DNA of 64,000 nucleotides from Aureibaculum algae (GCF_006065315.1 NZ_CP040749.1:1-64000), one strand, 5' to 3'; positions 18,263 to 28,150 are shown, counted from the first letter of the stretch. Notes: generated by a model from the sequence alone, not told the origin. Made by a program: numbers and translations.

Positions 18263-19033
18263 TTATTGGGCACTCCAGCCACCATCCAAGGCAAAAGTAG
18301 TACCTGTTATTGTCGCTGATGCTTCTCCTGCTAATAAAAGAGCTGTTTCTGCAATTACAGAGATGGGTACAAACTCTTTAACAGCTTGTTTTTTTAGCAT
18401 AACTTTTTGTACCACTTCATCTTCTGTCATTTGATGAGCTATTGCTTGGTCTTTTATCTGACCTTCCACCAACGGTGTTTTAACATAACCTGGACAGATA
18501 GCATTAGCATTTATATTAAAAGGAGCTCCTTCTAAAGCTAATACTTTAGTCATGCCTATTACTCCATGTTTGGCAGTAACATAAGCCACCTTAAATTCAG
18601 AGGCTCTTAATCCATGAACCGAGGCTATATTAATAATTCTACCAAATTTTTGAGCTTTCATTTGTTTCCAAGCTGCTTTAGACGCATAAAAAGCGGAGTT
18701 CATATTAATGGCAATAATATTTTCATACTTTTCTGATGAAAACGCTTCTATGGGAGAAACATGTTGGATACCCGCATTATTTATCAATACTTCTAAGGAA
18801 CCAAAAGTTTGAATGGTTTCCTTAACTAAGGCCTCAATTTGGTTTTTATCTAATAAGTTAGCATTAGAAAATGAAGTTTTAACACGATACTTTGTGGCAA
18901 TATTTGTGGCAATTTCAGCACCATTGGCTTCTAATCCATTAAACATTACATTATAACCTTTTTGTGCAAATTGCGTAGCAATACCCAAACCGATACCACT
19001 TGTACTTCCGGTAATTAAAACAGTCTTATTCAT
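18263..19033 (-). CDS. bdhA: 3-hydroxybutyrate dehydrogenase (SDR family)
   Basis: 256-residue short-chain dehydrogenase with the NAD-binding motif TGSTSGIG (8-15), NNAGIQHV, and the catalytic Tyr151/Lys155 in AYVTAKHG. Beyond general SDR motifs it matches the D-beta-hydroxybutyrate dehydrogenase subgroup in VHGLRASEFKVAY, ICPGYVKTPLVEGQI, the DEVVQKVMLKKQAVKEF segment and TGTTFALDGGW. It would oxidise (R)-3-hydroxybutyrate to acetoacetate with NAD. It is the last gene of the minus-strand cluster and overlaps the preceding hydrolase gene by 8 bp, so it is translationally coupled to it. Subfamily call is good; activity unproven. Confidence 0.85.
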   Translation of the reverse strand: MNKTVLITGSTSGIGLGIATQFAQKGYNVMFNGLEANGAEIATNIATKYRVKTSFSNANLLDKNQIEALVKETIQTFGSLEVLINNAGIQHVSPIEAFSSEKYENIIAINMNSAFYASKAAWKQMKAQKFGRIINIASVHGLRASEFKVAYVTAKHGVIGMTKVLALEGAPFNINANAICPGYVKTPLVEGQIKDQAIAHQMTEDEVVQKVMLKKQAVKEFVPISVIAETALLLAGEASATITGTTFALDGGWSAQ

Positions 19034-19808
19034 GACTTAAAAATGTAAATAATGCTTTGTTAAATGCATCAGGTTGGTCGAGTACAACTCCATGTCTCGA
19101 ATTCTTAATTACTTTAAGAGAAGCTTTTTGTAAATTTTTTACATATTCCTCTTTAAATGCTACAGGTGTATAATCCATATCAGAAGCAACTACAAGTGTT
19201 TCCGCTTCAATATCTTTTATTTTGTTACCCATGCCCCAATCCATTAAAGTTACGAAAGATTGATAATAATTGTCAAAATTATTTTTTTTGCAACGGGCTT
19301 CAAACTCGTTCCTTAAATTCAGTTGATGAGATTCAGGAAACATATTAAAAGCAATTTCTTTTGCTAATGGATCCAAACCTTTTGTCTTTAGGAATTCAGT
19401 TCTTTTTTTGAGTAAATCTTCTCCAATTTCCCCCATATTATTAAAATCAGGTCCACTATTGACGATAACCATTTTGTCAATTTTTTCAGGATAAGAGTAG
19501 GCAAATTGAAAAGCTATTGCTCCACCCATTGAAAAACCTATAAAAGTTACATTATCAATTTTTAGGGCGTCTAAAAATTCTTTAATATCATTGACCATAT
19601 AGTCAACACCAAAATTATTGTCTTTCATTACCGAGTCACCGTGACCTCTTAGATCGACTGTGATTACTCGAAAATTCTTAGAAAAGAAAGGAACTTGAAA
19701 GTCCCAATCTTTTATAGATGAACCGAGCCCGTGAAGGAAAAGTAAGACCTTGCCCTTTCCTTTATCCTCGTAGTTCAGTGTTATATTGCTGAGGTTTATT
19801 TTTGGCAT
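19026..19808 (-). CDS. Cytoplasmic alpha/beta hydrolase
   Basis: 260 residues, no signal peptide. The alpha/beta-hydrolase fold is clear: oxyanion motif FLHGLGSSIKDW, DLRGHGDS, nucleophile Ser in GFSMGGA, acid in VVASDMDYTPV, and the His in NSRHGVVLDQP. The family includes esterases and 3-oxoadipate enol-lactonase-like enzymes, so substrate cannot be read from sequence. Its place between a TonB receptor and 3-hydroxybutyrate dehydrogenase, overlapping the latter by 8 bp, suggests cleavage of a hydroxybutyrate ester or dimer inside the cell. Confidence 0.8.
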   Translation of the reverse strand: MPKINLSNITLNYEDKGKGKVLLFLHGLGSSIKDWDFQVPFFSKNFRVITVDLRGHGDSVMKDNNFGVDYMVNDIKEFLDALKIDNVTFIGFSMGGAIAFQFAYSYPEKIDKMVIVNSGPDFNNMGEIGEDLLKKRTEFLKTKGLDPLAKEIAFNMFPESHQLNLRNEFEARCKKNNFDNYYQSFVTLMDWGMGNKIKDIEAETLVVASDMDYTPVAFKEEYVKNLQKASLKVIKNSRHGVVLDQPDAFNKALFTFLSHE

Positions 19809-19814
19809 TGAATA

Positions 19815-22286
19815 TTATTTTTTCTTAAAGAAATCTACGGTATATTTTAACTCAACAGAATATAAAGTACCAATTACTGGCGAAGCTACAAACTCTCGAT
19901 TTTTAGCATTAAACAAGTTCGTTATACTAGCACCTACTGTAAATTTATCCGTAATATAATAACCAGCATTGGCATCAACAGTAAGGCCACCTAATTGACC
20001 GTAGTTCCATGTTCTTCCGTTTTTTGCATTTGCAAAAACATCGTTGGTGCCATCTCCATCTAAATCTTGCGTTTTTGCTGCAATGTTTATCCCAGAAAAG
20101 AAATCATATTTTTCTACCCAACGACCATAAAGAGTTCCGTAAAATTTATTTTTATTATAATGTAAACCAATGCTTAATTTATTATTTGGAGTGTTTATAG
20201 GCAATTCAGTGTCTAAAACTATACCATCTAAATTACCATCATTAGCCATATCGTTTTTATCTAAATCTCTTCCAAAATAAGAGTAATTAAGAGAGGTTCT
20301 AAAAGCATCTGTGAAGTAATAATTTAACCCAAGATCAAAACCGTAAGTATCAACTTTACCAAAGTTCATATAGGTCAATAAGAATGCTGATGGTCCGGTA
20401 GCACCAGGCACAGCATCTTCATATTTTTCGTCTCCAACGTGGGTTACAAATTTATTGTTTGCAGCGTCTGCAATATTACGTAATGGACTAATAAAATTCT
20501 TTGATTGATTGTAGTATGCATTAACATCAATAAATAATTTGTCGGAAAGTTGCCCTTTATAACCAACTTCATAAGAATCAATAGTTTCCACATCTAATTT
20601 TTCAATTTTTGAACCATCAGATAATGTGAAACCTTCTCCATTTCCAATCACCAATCCACCAAATAAATTTCCTTTTAGGTTTAATATTGAAGGCACAGCG
20701 ATTCCTTTACCATACGTTACTCTAAAAGTGCCTTTATCCATTACTTTAGTAATTGCTAGTTTAGGAATAAAGTTTGAGCCATATAGTTCATGGTTATCAA
20801 CTCTTGCTCCGAATAAAAAGTTCCAACCAGACTCAGCAATTTTATATTCTAATTGTGTATAAACACCTTTTTGGTCAATGTCTATACCACCATCATCTAA
20901 AAGATAAGTACCATTAGAATTTGCCATATCTAATTGATATTGGGCACCTAAAGTTAAATAAAACCCACCCCAATTGTTATTGTATTGTCCCTCTGCATTA
21001 AATCTTTTAGAGGCATCTTCAAAAACGGAGCCTCTTGGTAACGGAATTCCAAAAGCGGAATTCCATTGTTCCGTATAAGACCTTGTTAAAGCCTCTTCTT
21101 CAGAAAATCCATTATCAATAAAGGAAACATAGTTTTGCGTTCTTTGGTTCATTGCATAGGTGTCCTCGGTCTTGCTCCAAGTGTAATACGTATTTAAGAA
21201 AAAGTTATTTGAAACAAATTTTAATTGTGCAATGTCTATACTCCAATCTTTTATTTTATTACGTCCAGCGTTTGTAACTCCAATATTACTGCTGTTACTA
21301 TGTCCGTAATAACCGATGATTTCAGATGCTTTACCAGGTCTATAATGTAATGAAGCTCCATATTTTTCGCTGTCAAAATCATTGTCTTTTCCCAATTCTT
21401 TATATCCTTTATCACCAACATAAACACTATCTGTATAATCAAACTCTTCACCAGTTGATTTTTCAAAATGCAGTTTGTAAGCAAATTTGTCACTAATGGC
21501 TTGAGCGTGTCTTAACCGAGCAGTAAATACTTTTTGGTTACCAACACCAACAGCAAAAGTTGTTCCTTCAGATGTAAAAGGGTTTTTCGTAATAGTGCTT
21601 ACCAAACCGTTATGAGCATTTGGCCCATATAGTGTACCGTTAGGACCTAAAAGAATTTCAACACGTTCTACGTCGTCTTTTGTAACGGTAGAAAAAGTAC
21701 CAAAAGGTAAGCCAGTAGCTACCAGTGTAGAAACTCTATCATCAGTAATTTGAAGATTTTTAGAATTAAATGCAGAGTTAAAACCTCTAATGTTGATTCC
21801 AGTGCCTAAAACCCCACTTCGAACAAAATCCACACCTTTTTGTCTTGCGGCCAATTCGCCAATATTAAAGCTCGCAAATTCTTGAATATCTTGTGCTCTA
21901 ATTACGTTGACAGTAGCCGGAACATCGGTAATTTTTTGAGGTTTTTTACCTGCAGTTACAACGACTTCATTTAAAATGTTGTCCGATGAATTTAAAGAAA
22001 TATCTACTTTAGTAACTTTTCCAGCTTCAACTGAAACACGCTGTGTAATTGATTGTAATCCCAAAAATGAGAAAGTTACATTATAACTGCCTATAGGAAT
22101 ATTTTCTAAAAGATAATTTCCATCAAAATCAGTAACAACGCCTTTGCTAATACTGTTAATACTAACAGAAGCAGATGGTAAAGGTTGTCCGGCATCATCG
22201 GTAATAATACCTTGAATACTTCCGGTATCTTGAGCATGTAATATTGCAAAAGAGAATATAGTTAAAAGAAGAAACAGTTTTTTCAT
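19815..22286 (-). CDS. TonB-dependent outer-membrane receptor
   Basis: 823-residue receptor with a signal peptide (ends HAQ, about residue 18), a carboxypeptidase-regulatory-like domain (about 22-105: GQPLPSASVSINS, VTDFDGNYLL), a plug domain starting at NEVVVTAGKKPQKITDVPATVNVI and including GINIRGFNSAFNSKN and EILLGPNGTLYGPN, then the barrel ending FNAKNREFVASPV. It is not SusC-type (no VVVVGYG motif, no SusD partner), and resembles siderophore/small-molecule receptors. Gene context points to an ester or oligomer substrate of the neighbouring hydrolases. A 155-bp gap upstream may hold its own promoter. Confidence 0.9.
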   Translation of the reverse strand: MKKLFLLLTIFSFAILHAQDTGSIQGIITDDAGQPLPSASVSINSISKGVVTDFDGNYLLENIPIGSYNVTFSFLGLQSITQRVSVEAGKVTKVDISLNSSDNILNEVVVTAGKKPQKITDVPATVNVIRAQDIQEFASFNIGELAARQKGVDFVRSGVLGTGINIRGFNSAFNSKNLQITDDRVSTLVATGLPFGTFSTVTKDDVERVEILLGPNGTLYGPNAHNGLVSTITKNPFTSEGTTFAVGVGNQKVFTARLRHAQAISDKFAYKLHFEKSTGEEFDYTDSVYVGDKGYKELGKDNDFDSEKYGASLHYRPGKASEIIGYYGHSNSSNIGVTNAGRNKIKDWSIDIAQLKFVSNNFFLNTYYTWSKTEDTYAMNQRTQNYVSFIDNGFSEEEALTRSYTEQWNSAFGIPLPRGSVFEDASKRFNAEGQYNNNWGGFYLTLGAQYQLDMANSNGTYLLDDGGIDIDQKGVYTQLEYKIAESGWNFLFGARVDNHELYGSNFIPKLAITKVMDKGTFRVTYGKGIAVPSILNLKGNLFGGLVIGNGEGFTLSDGSKIEKLDVETIDSYEVGYKGQLSDKLFIDVNAYYNQSKNFISPLRNIADAANNKFVTHVGDEKYEDAVPGATGPSAFLLTYMNFGKVDTYGFDLGLNYYFTDAFRTSLNYSYFGRDLDKNDMANDGNLDGIVLDTELPINTPNNKLSIGLHYNKNKFYGTLYGRWVEKYDFFSGINIAAKTQDLDGDGTNDVFANAKNGRTWNYGQLGGLTVDANAGYYITDKFTVGASITNLFNAKNREFVASPVIGTLYSVELKYTVDFFKKK

Positions 22287-22441
22287 AATATAGTGTCGTT
22301 TGAGTTAAATTAGGTGTGCAATCTATTATGAAAAAATAATTATCATCAAGTTTAATTTAGTCAAACTAAGTGCGACTATTTATAATTAGTGTTAAATTAA
22401 ATTACATATATTATTGATAACTAAACTACTAACACGATAAA

Positions 22442-23857
22442 TTAAAGATAGGACTTTAGTTGCAAAAATGCTTCAGGAAGATTTTTAGAAAGTTTATCTA
22501 TAACTTTAATCATGTGTTGTTTTTGATTTAAAGTGTGTTGTTTGTCGTTTATCGGCTCCTTAATTTCTTCTAATAATTTTGTGGCATTAATTTTACCTTC
22601 CATATATCTAGATAGTGAGATGCTCCATGAAATATTGGGTACATAATTCCCTTTTTTCTTTCGTTCCTTTTCTTTGGCTATGAGATTAAATTTACTTGTA
22701 ATTTTTAAAACTTCATCATATTTTTCTTCAATTACCAGAACGTTTATATATGATGTAAAAAAATGATGCCAACGGTGTTCAATGATTTTAGATTTGTATT
22801 TTTTAATTATTTTTTTGGCATAATTATCTGCTTCAGCTAACTTATTAAGTTCGGTCAGAATTCGAATTTGATTAGAAGCATAACCTAGTTTTTGATGATA
22901 GTTATGAGTTTCATTGAAAAGATTAATGTATTCTGCCATGAGTGCATTCGCTTTTTTCGGTTTACTGTTTTTAAGCAGAATAGATACCAGATTATTAAGG
23001 TACATTAAAGTGTCATTATTTTCTTGACGGATAGAGAGGAACGCATAATATTCTGCTTTTTTTAATTCATCTTTTCTAGAGTGCATTAAAACGCGACTAG
23101 CGTAATAATTTGATAATATTCTTCTAGAGTACATTTGCCCCATCCCAAAAAACACATCTATTTGGTCAAATATTTTTTTTAGTTTTTCACTCTCATTGTA
23201 ATTGGTATACATAAAAGCCAATAAAACAAAGGCTTGATATCTATTTTTACCATCAATTTCCGTGGTTTGAAAAATTTTTAACAACCATTTTTCCCAAAAT
23301 TTTGGTTCATTATTATTGAGGCTATATTGGTTGGTAATATCGGTGGTGGCGTTGTATAATTTTGAATCAATTCTTGTTGAAGTAGTATAATGGTCCTCAT
23401 AATTTTTAAGAAAATCGGCCACAATTTGATGATCATTATACCGCATTCTAACTAGTAAATAGGGTTTATAATCTTTTACCAATTCATATAGATTTTGAAA
23501 GTTATAATCCACTGTTTTATATTGGATTATGTACTGTAAAAAATGTTTTTCTTCCGTTGCAGTAATGGCATCGGTCAATACTTTATTTTTTAAAAGCATA
23601 ATCCAATTTATAATAATATCAACATCTATGGAGGTGAGTTTGTTGTTAATCCATTTTTTGATATAAGAGTATTTTCGTTTATCAATACTTTGATTAAACG
23701 CTACTGGATTGTTTTCCGATAAGGCATTGGTAATTACCAATTCTATTATTTGTGTTTTTTCAGGGTCTTTAAATTGATGAAAGGCAGATAAATAAGTCGC
23801 TTCATGAGGTAGGATGTGCTGGCTAAAATCTGTAAATTTTTTTAGTTTAGTTTTCAA
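22442..23857 (-). CDS. Uncharacterised cytoplasmic helical-repeat protein
   Basis: 471 residues, Lys/Asn/Ile-rich, with no signal peptide or membrane helix. I do not recognise a family. The second half (about 220-420) reads as consecutive paired helices resembling degenerate TPR units, for example DELKKAEYYAFLSIRQEN, LNKLAEADNYAKKIIKKY and KYDEVLKITSKFNLIAKE. Its start lies 5 bp after the secreted hydrolase gene, so it belongs to the hydroxybutyrate cluster. It could be a scaffold or a regulator without a visible DNA-binding domain. That is inference; nothing catalytic is visible. Confidence 0.7.
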   Translation of the reverse strand: MKTKLKKFTDFSQHILPHEATYLSAFHQFKDPEKTQIIELVITNALSENNPVAFNQSIDKRKYSYIKKWINNKLTSIDVDIIINWIMLLKNKVLTDAITATEEKHFLQYIIQYKTVDYNFQNLYELVKDYKPYLLVRMRYNDHQIVADFLKNYEDHYTTSTRIDSKLYNATTDITNQYSLNNNEPKFWEKWLLKIFQTTEIDGKNRYQAFVLLAFMYTNYNESEKLKKIFDQIDVFFGMGQMYSRRILSNYYASRVLMHSRKDELKKAEYYAFLSIRQENNDTLMYLNNLVSILLKNSKPKKANALMAEYINLFNETHNYHQKLGYASNQIRILTELNKLAEADNYAKKIIKKYKSKIIEHRWHHFFTSYINVLVIEEKYDEVLKITSKFNLIAKEKERKKKGNYVPNISWSISLSRYMEGKINATKLLEEIKEPINDKQHTLNQKQHMIKVIDKLSKNLPEAFLQLKSYL

Positions 23858-23862
23858 ACGTA

Positions 23863-24810
23863 TTATTCTTTTGATTCAACAAACTTTTCTATTAACAAAT
23901 TTACTTGATTTGGTTTTTCAAACTGAACGAAATGACCACTTTCTGGGATATACTCCACTTCAACATTTTTTATTTGTTCTTTGGCAATATTTCCGACCTT
24001 TTCAGTGCTTAACGTCGGATTAAAATAACGGTTGGGAATCAATTTATCTTCATTACCAAAAATAACTAAGGTTTTTTGTTTTATATCCTTTAATTGATCA
24101 AAGACAGGTTCGTCTAACATACCTGCAATGCTCTTTATGATGGCTTCACAATGAGCATTAAAATTAGATGCATTTTTAATATGCTTGCGATCATCAATCA
24201 TTTTTTGTGCATCTTCGGGCAACTTGTAAAAGTTTAAAGCATAGTTAGTTACAATTTGTTCGTCAGTAGTGTTTTTAACGGAAGCTGCCGTGTAAGCCGT
24301 TTTCATAAAGTTAGCTTGTTCTTTTTTAAAAGTTTCTAATCCTGCTGGGGCAATAAGTATTAGTTTTTGAATGTCTTTGGGATAGGTGGTTGCTAACTTA
24401 ATAGATGCTTGTCCGCCCATTGAGTGTCCAATAAGCACAACATTTTTTAACTCTAATTTTTTAATTAGTTGATGCGTAATTGAAGCAAAAAAGGAGGGTG
24501 TGTATTCAACGTTAAGCATTGAAGACTTTCCGTAACCTGGTAAATCTAAGGCCAAACAGATATAATTGTTTTTTAGCGTTTCAATATTTTTTGACCACGC
24601 ATCAGCATTGCTACTCAAACCGTGTAAAAATAACAATGTGGTTGTACCTTTACCTTCCATTATATAGCTTATTTCTAAACTATCAATACTTATTGATTTT
24701 GCGGGATATGTATATTCAGAAACGATATTTTTCATAAGTTTTGGAGTGTTTTGTGCAAATAATATCGTGTTAATGCAGAACAAAAATATAAGAGCTATTT
24801 TTTTTATCAT
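23863..24810 (-). CDS. Secreted alpha/beta hydrolase
   Basis: 315 residues with a signal peptide (about 1-19, ending ILFAQ), so periplasmic or exported. Hydrolase motifs: LFLHGLSSNADAW, LDLPGYGKSS, nucleophile Ser in IGHSMGGQAS, acid in FGNEDKLIP, His in PESGHFVQFEKP. It resembles esterases and lipases of the alpha/beta-hydrolase 1 family. Its start overlaps the end of the acyl-CoA synthetase gene by 4 bp, so the two are translationally coupled. In this cluster it may release hydroxy acids from an ester before or after TonB uptake. Confidence 0.82.
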   Translation of the reverse strand: MIKKIALIFLFCINTILFAQNTPKLMKNIVSEYTYPAKSISIDSLEISYIMEGKGTTTLLFLHGLSSNADAWSKNIETLKNNYICLALDLPGYGKSSMLNVEYTPSFFASITHQLIKKLELKNVVLIGHSMGGQASIKLATTYPKDIQKLILIAPAGLETFKKEQANFMKTAYTAASVKNTTDEQIVTNYALNFYKLPEDAQKMIDDRKHIKNASNFNAHCEAIIKSIAGMLDEPVFDQLKDIKQKTLVIFGNEDKLIPNRYFNPTLSTEKVGNIAKEQIKNVEVEYIPESGHFVQFEKPNQVNLLIEKFVESKE

Positions 24811-26312
24811 TTTTTTGATTTTAACGAATTAAAGTAAATCATTAATCTTTTTCTAGAAACTTTTCCTAAACCTGTAATGGGAATTTTATCCATTAAAAAT
24901 ATATATTTAGGATGTTTAAAACCAACTAAGTTTTTGTCCAAAAAAGTACGAATGTCTTCAATTGCAATGCTTTTGTCACTTGTAGTAACAAAGGCAATGC
25001 CACAACGGCCCCACTTTTCATCTTTTGTACTTAATACAATCGCTTTATCAATACCATTAAACTGTTCAATTACTGTTTGAATTTCTTGAGGATAGATATT
25101 TTCGCCACCAGAGATATACATATCATCTTTACGACCTTTTAAAAATAAGTATCCTTCTTGGTCTTTAAATGCCATGTCACCTGTATGCAACCAGCCATTT
25201 TTAATTTTATTTTTGGTTTTTACCGAGTTGTTCCAATACCCAGGACTCACAACTTCTCCCTTAATACATAGTTCGCCAATTTCATTGGTTTTTACAGCTT
25301 TTCCTATGTGATTAACGATTTTTATATTGAGATAAAAATTTGATTTCCCAATAGAATTCGGTTTTAATTTTGCCATTTCATGGTGCAATGAAGTGATGCT
25401 TGGACCAGCTTCAGTCAATCCATAACCTGGTCTTATGTATACCTTTTTTTCTTCATACCAATAGTTAATTATCTCTTGCGAAACTTCTTCACCGCCAGAA
25501 ATAATGTATCGTAAATTACTTAGATCAACTTCTTTAAACACTTTGGTTTGTTGCATCATTAAAAGCATTGTTGGTAATGCCATAAATAAAGAGGTTTCAT
25601 TTAAGGCCAATAAACATAATGCTTTTTCAGCATCAAATTTATTAAGCATACCAATATGTGCTCCTTTATGTAATAACGGTGTAATAAAAATATTCCACCC
25701 CGAAGTGTGGTAAGGTGGTAGAATATTTAATGTTGAATCTTTAAATGTAATTCCCAATTGCATTGACGTGTTCAGACTATTCCAGAACATCATTTTATTG
25801 GTGTAAATTACACCTTGTGGACTACCAGTAGTACCCGAGGTGTAAAATATAAAAAGAGGGTTATCTTCCTTTATAATATATTTTTTATTTGAAACAGGGG
25901 TTGGGTTTTTATAGTGATACTTTACTAATTCAGGTGTTAAAGTCTTAATATTATGAACTTCTTCGGGATCTATTTTTTCTTTATAATCTGGATGATAGAT
26001 TAATAATTTCGGAATACAATCGACAATTAATTTTGTTATTTCTTTTTGTGAAAGACGATAGTTAAGAGGTACTAAGATTACTCCCATTCGTTGACAAGCA
26101 GCAAATAGAACAATATATTCTAAAGAGTGTTGGGCTAAAACGGCGATGCGATCTCCTTCTTCTAGTCCTAATGTGATAAACTTATCTGTCAACCTGTTTG
26201 CATAGTTATCTAATGAGGCATAGCTATAATTCTCGTTACTATCATAAGAAGTTAACGCTGTTTTATCTGGCGTATAATCTGCCCATTTTGCTATCCAATC
26301 AAAAGTATCCAA
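24807..26312 (-). CDS. AMP-forming acyl-CoA synthetase
   Basis: 501-residue member of the adenylate-forming (ANL) family: P-loop-like FYTSGTTGSPQGV, YGLTEAGPSI, the hinge/A8 region WLHTGDMAFKDQEGYLFLKGR, DDMYISGGENIYP, and the catalytic Lys in GLGKVSRKRL near the C-terminus. It activates a carboxylic acid to an acyl-CoA via acyl-AMP. Acetoacetyl-CoA synthetases are usually about 650 residues, so this shorter enzyme is of the medium/long-chain or aryl type by length; in context it could activate acetoacetate or the acid partner of an ester. It follows the symporter gene by 4 bp. Confidence 0.88.
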   Translation of the reverse strand: MDTFDWIAKWADYTPDKTALTSYDSNENYSYASLDNYANRLTDKFITLGLEEGDRIAVLAQHSLEYIVLFAACQRMGVILVPLNYRLSQKEITKLIVDCIPKLLIYHPDYKEKIDPEEVHNIKTLTPELVKYHYKNPTPVSNKKYIIKEDNPLFIFYTSGTTGSPQGVIYTNKMMFWNSLNTSMQLGITFKDSTLNILPPYHTSGWNIFITPLLHKGAHIGMLNKFDAEKALCLLALNETSLFMALPTMLLMMQQTKVFKEVDLSNLRYIISGGEEVSQEIINYWYEEKKVYIRPGYGLTEAGPSITSLHHEMAKLKPNSIGKSNFYLNIKIVNHIGKAVKTNEIGELCIKGEVVSPGYWNNSVKTKNKIKNGWLHTGDMAFKDQEGYLFLKGRKDDMYISGGENIYPQEIQTVIEQFNGIDKAIVLSTKDEKWGRCGIAFVTTSDKSIAIEDIRTFLDKNLVGFKHPKYIFLMDKIPITGLGKVSRKRLMIYFNSLKSKK

Positions 26313-26316
26313 ATTA

Positions 26317-27813
26317 TTATGACGTTTTTAGTTTTGAATTGTTTGTGAATTTGTACAATACCAATCCGACAAGTAAGGATGATACAATTGCAATAGCGGC
26401 TGAAACTCCTGGGTTATTTACAGGCTCTTGCATATATGGTGTTATTCTGCCGTAATAAATTCCAAAATGGATCACTAAAGCGGTAATACTTGCAATAAAA
26501 ACTACTTTTATAGAAACATCTTTTAAAAAGATACCAAATAATACCGGTACAAATGCTGCTGCAAAATAGGCATAAACTCCATTTTGAGCAAAAATTGCAA
26601 CACTTACATTGGGATATTTAATTTGGTGCCAGCTTAATAAAAAACTTACTATTGCTAATATAACGATCACTATTTTGTTTATAACAAAAGTGTTTTTACG
26701 TACTTTATCTTTAAAAATGGGTTGTAATATATCAGACGTTATAGTTATTGATAAAGATTGTATAAGGCTTTCTAATGTTGATAATCCTGCAGAAATTAAT
26801 CCGACTACAATTATCAATCCCGTTACAACTGAAAACTTTGTAACTACATAAGCAGGAATAATTTCATCCATTTTTAGTTTTTCGCCATTTACGGTGAAAT
26901 CAGGAAAACTGATACGAGCATATAAACCAACGACTACAACCAAAAAGAAAACAATCATAAATGAGATACCACTAAACAAGTAGGTGTTTACTTTTTTAGG
27001 ATCTTTTAATAATAACGATTTTGTAATGATATGGGGTTGGCAAACCACAGCGACGCCTATTACTATTTGAGCCGCAATAATTTCAAAATAATCACGGAAT
27101 AGAAAGCTGGTTTCGTTGGTAGGCTTTGTTAAATTAGGGTCTATGTCGTTTAGTTTATCTAAAAAACCAGAAATGCCGCCGTCCATAAATTCGTAACCAG
27201 ATCCAATTAAAATTAATGCAACAATAAACATGATAATCGCTTGTATGGTATTGGTATATACCATGGAATTGGCACCGCCAAACATCATATAACCAAATAC
27301 AAATACCGTAATACCCATGAGGACATAAAAGGGTTCTAGGTTTAAAGATTTTGCGATAACCTGCGTTAGTCCTACATTAATTAAAACAATAAACGTGATT
27401 AATAAAAGTGCAATTACTCCAAAGAAAAAAGCATAACTATTGTTTTTATAACGTTGCCCCATCCATTGTGCCATGGTGGTAGCTTTAACGGTGCTACCAT
27501 ATTTTGCAAAGCCTTTTGTAAGAACAATTAGCGAAATAAAAGCAGCTATGGGTAAGATAATGCCAAAAGAAAGTACACCTGAAAGTCCGTAGAGAGCTAT
27601 AAATCCAGGGTTAATAATAAAAGTTGCCGCACTAGTCATAGAAGCGGCTAATGACAAACCAACTACCCAAGATGGAAATCCAATAGTACCCACGGCATAG
27701 TCGGCAATAGTTGTAGTTTTTCTAGCTCCTCTAATGACAAAATATAGAATTACACAGGCATAAATGGCTAATAAAAGCCACATATAAGTTACCCAATTAT
27801 CTGATGCAAACAT
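26317..27813 (-). CDS. Sodium:solute symporter (SSS family)
   Basis: 498-residue integral membrane protein with about 13 predicted helices. The SSS core is visible: SWVVGLSLAASMTSAATFIINPGFIALYG split over helices 2-3, the Na-site-like stretch GLISAGLSTLESLIQSLS near residue 350, and the cytoplasmic TTMAQWMGQRY. The family moves proline, sugars, acetate or other carboxylates with Na+. As the first gene of the seven-gene minus-strand cluster it probably imports the small acid released by the secreted hydrolase. Substrate is inferred from context only. Confidence 0.88.
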   Translation of the reverse strand: MFASDNWVTYMWLLLAIYACVILYFVIRGARKTTTIADYAVGTIGFPSWVVGLSLAASMTSAATFIINPGFIALYGLSGVLSFGIILPIAAFISLIVLTKGFAKYGSTVKATTMAQWMGQRYKNNSYAFFFGVIALLLITFIVLINVGLTQVIAKSLNLEPFYVLMGITVFVFGYMMFGGANSMVYTNTIQAIIMFIVALILIGSGYEFMDGGISGFLDKLNDIDPNLTKPTNETSFLFRDYFEIIAAQIVIGVAVVCQPHIITKSLLLKDPKKVNTYLFSGISFMIVFFLVVVVGLYARISFPDFTVNGEKLKMDEIIPAYVVTKFSVVTGLIIVVGLISAGLSTLESLIQSLSITITSDILQPIFKDKVRKNTFVINKIVIVILAIVSFLLSWHQIKYPNVSVAIFAQNGVYAYFAAAFVPVLFGIFLKDVSIKVVFIASITALVIHFGIYYGRITPYMQEPVNNPGVSAAIAIVSSLLVGLVLYKFTNNSKLKTS

Positions 27814-28150
27814 TAAAATTTATTTTGAAACAAATAAAATGCTTATTGTTTAATAAAATGGAGTTTTATTGATATATTTTAGTGTGACTATAAAGTGTAT
27901 TTGTTTTATATTTTTATAAGAAGTTAATTTACAGATATATAAATAAGTGAGACTTAAATTAATTATAAAATGGGAACTAACTTAGAAGACGCAGTTCGTT
28001 AAATATCAAGTGCCGTAATTACAAGGAATTTGTATCTTAAATAGAAAAACTGCTTTGAATTACATTTCAAAGCAGTTTTACAAATAACCCCTATTATTAA
28101 AATAATTGACCCTCAATTAATTTTGTTTTAGCTCAATTTTTTATTGAAGT
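27814..28150. other. Intergenic: promoter side of the symporter cluster and a terminator
   Basis: 337 bp of AT-rich DNA with no credible ORF. The part next to 27813 must hold the promoter of the minus-strand cluster, but I find no good TAnnTTTG box. The distal part holds the terminator of the DUF2911 gene (see 28046-28079). Confidence 0.6.
28046..28079 (-). terminator. Terminator after the DUF2911 gene
   Basis: Perfect 14-bp inverted repeat (AAAACTGCTTTGAA / TTCAAAGCAGTTTT) with a 6-nt loop, about 75 bp beyond the stop codon of the minus-strand DUF2911 gene. Confidence 0.85.

Noticed and set aside
19481..19491. A fifth TTTTTTCAGGA block like the ECF promoter element
   Set aside because: It lies inside the alpha/beta hydrolase coding sequence and the second block is absent at the required 15-nt spacing.
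24519..24737. Plus-strand ORFs antisense to the minus-strand cluster
   Set aside because: They mirror the codon structure of the real genes, lack domains and ribosome-binding context, and are typical shadow frames of AT-rich DNA.
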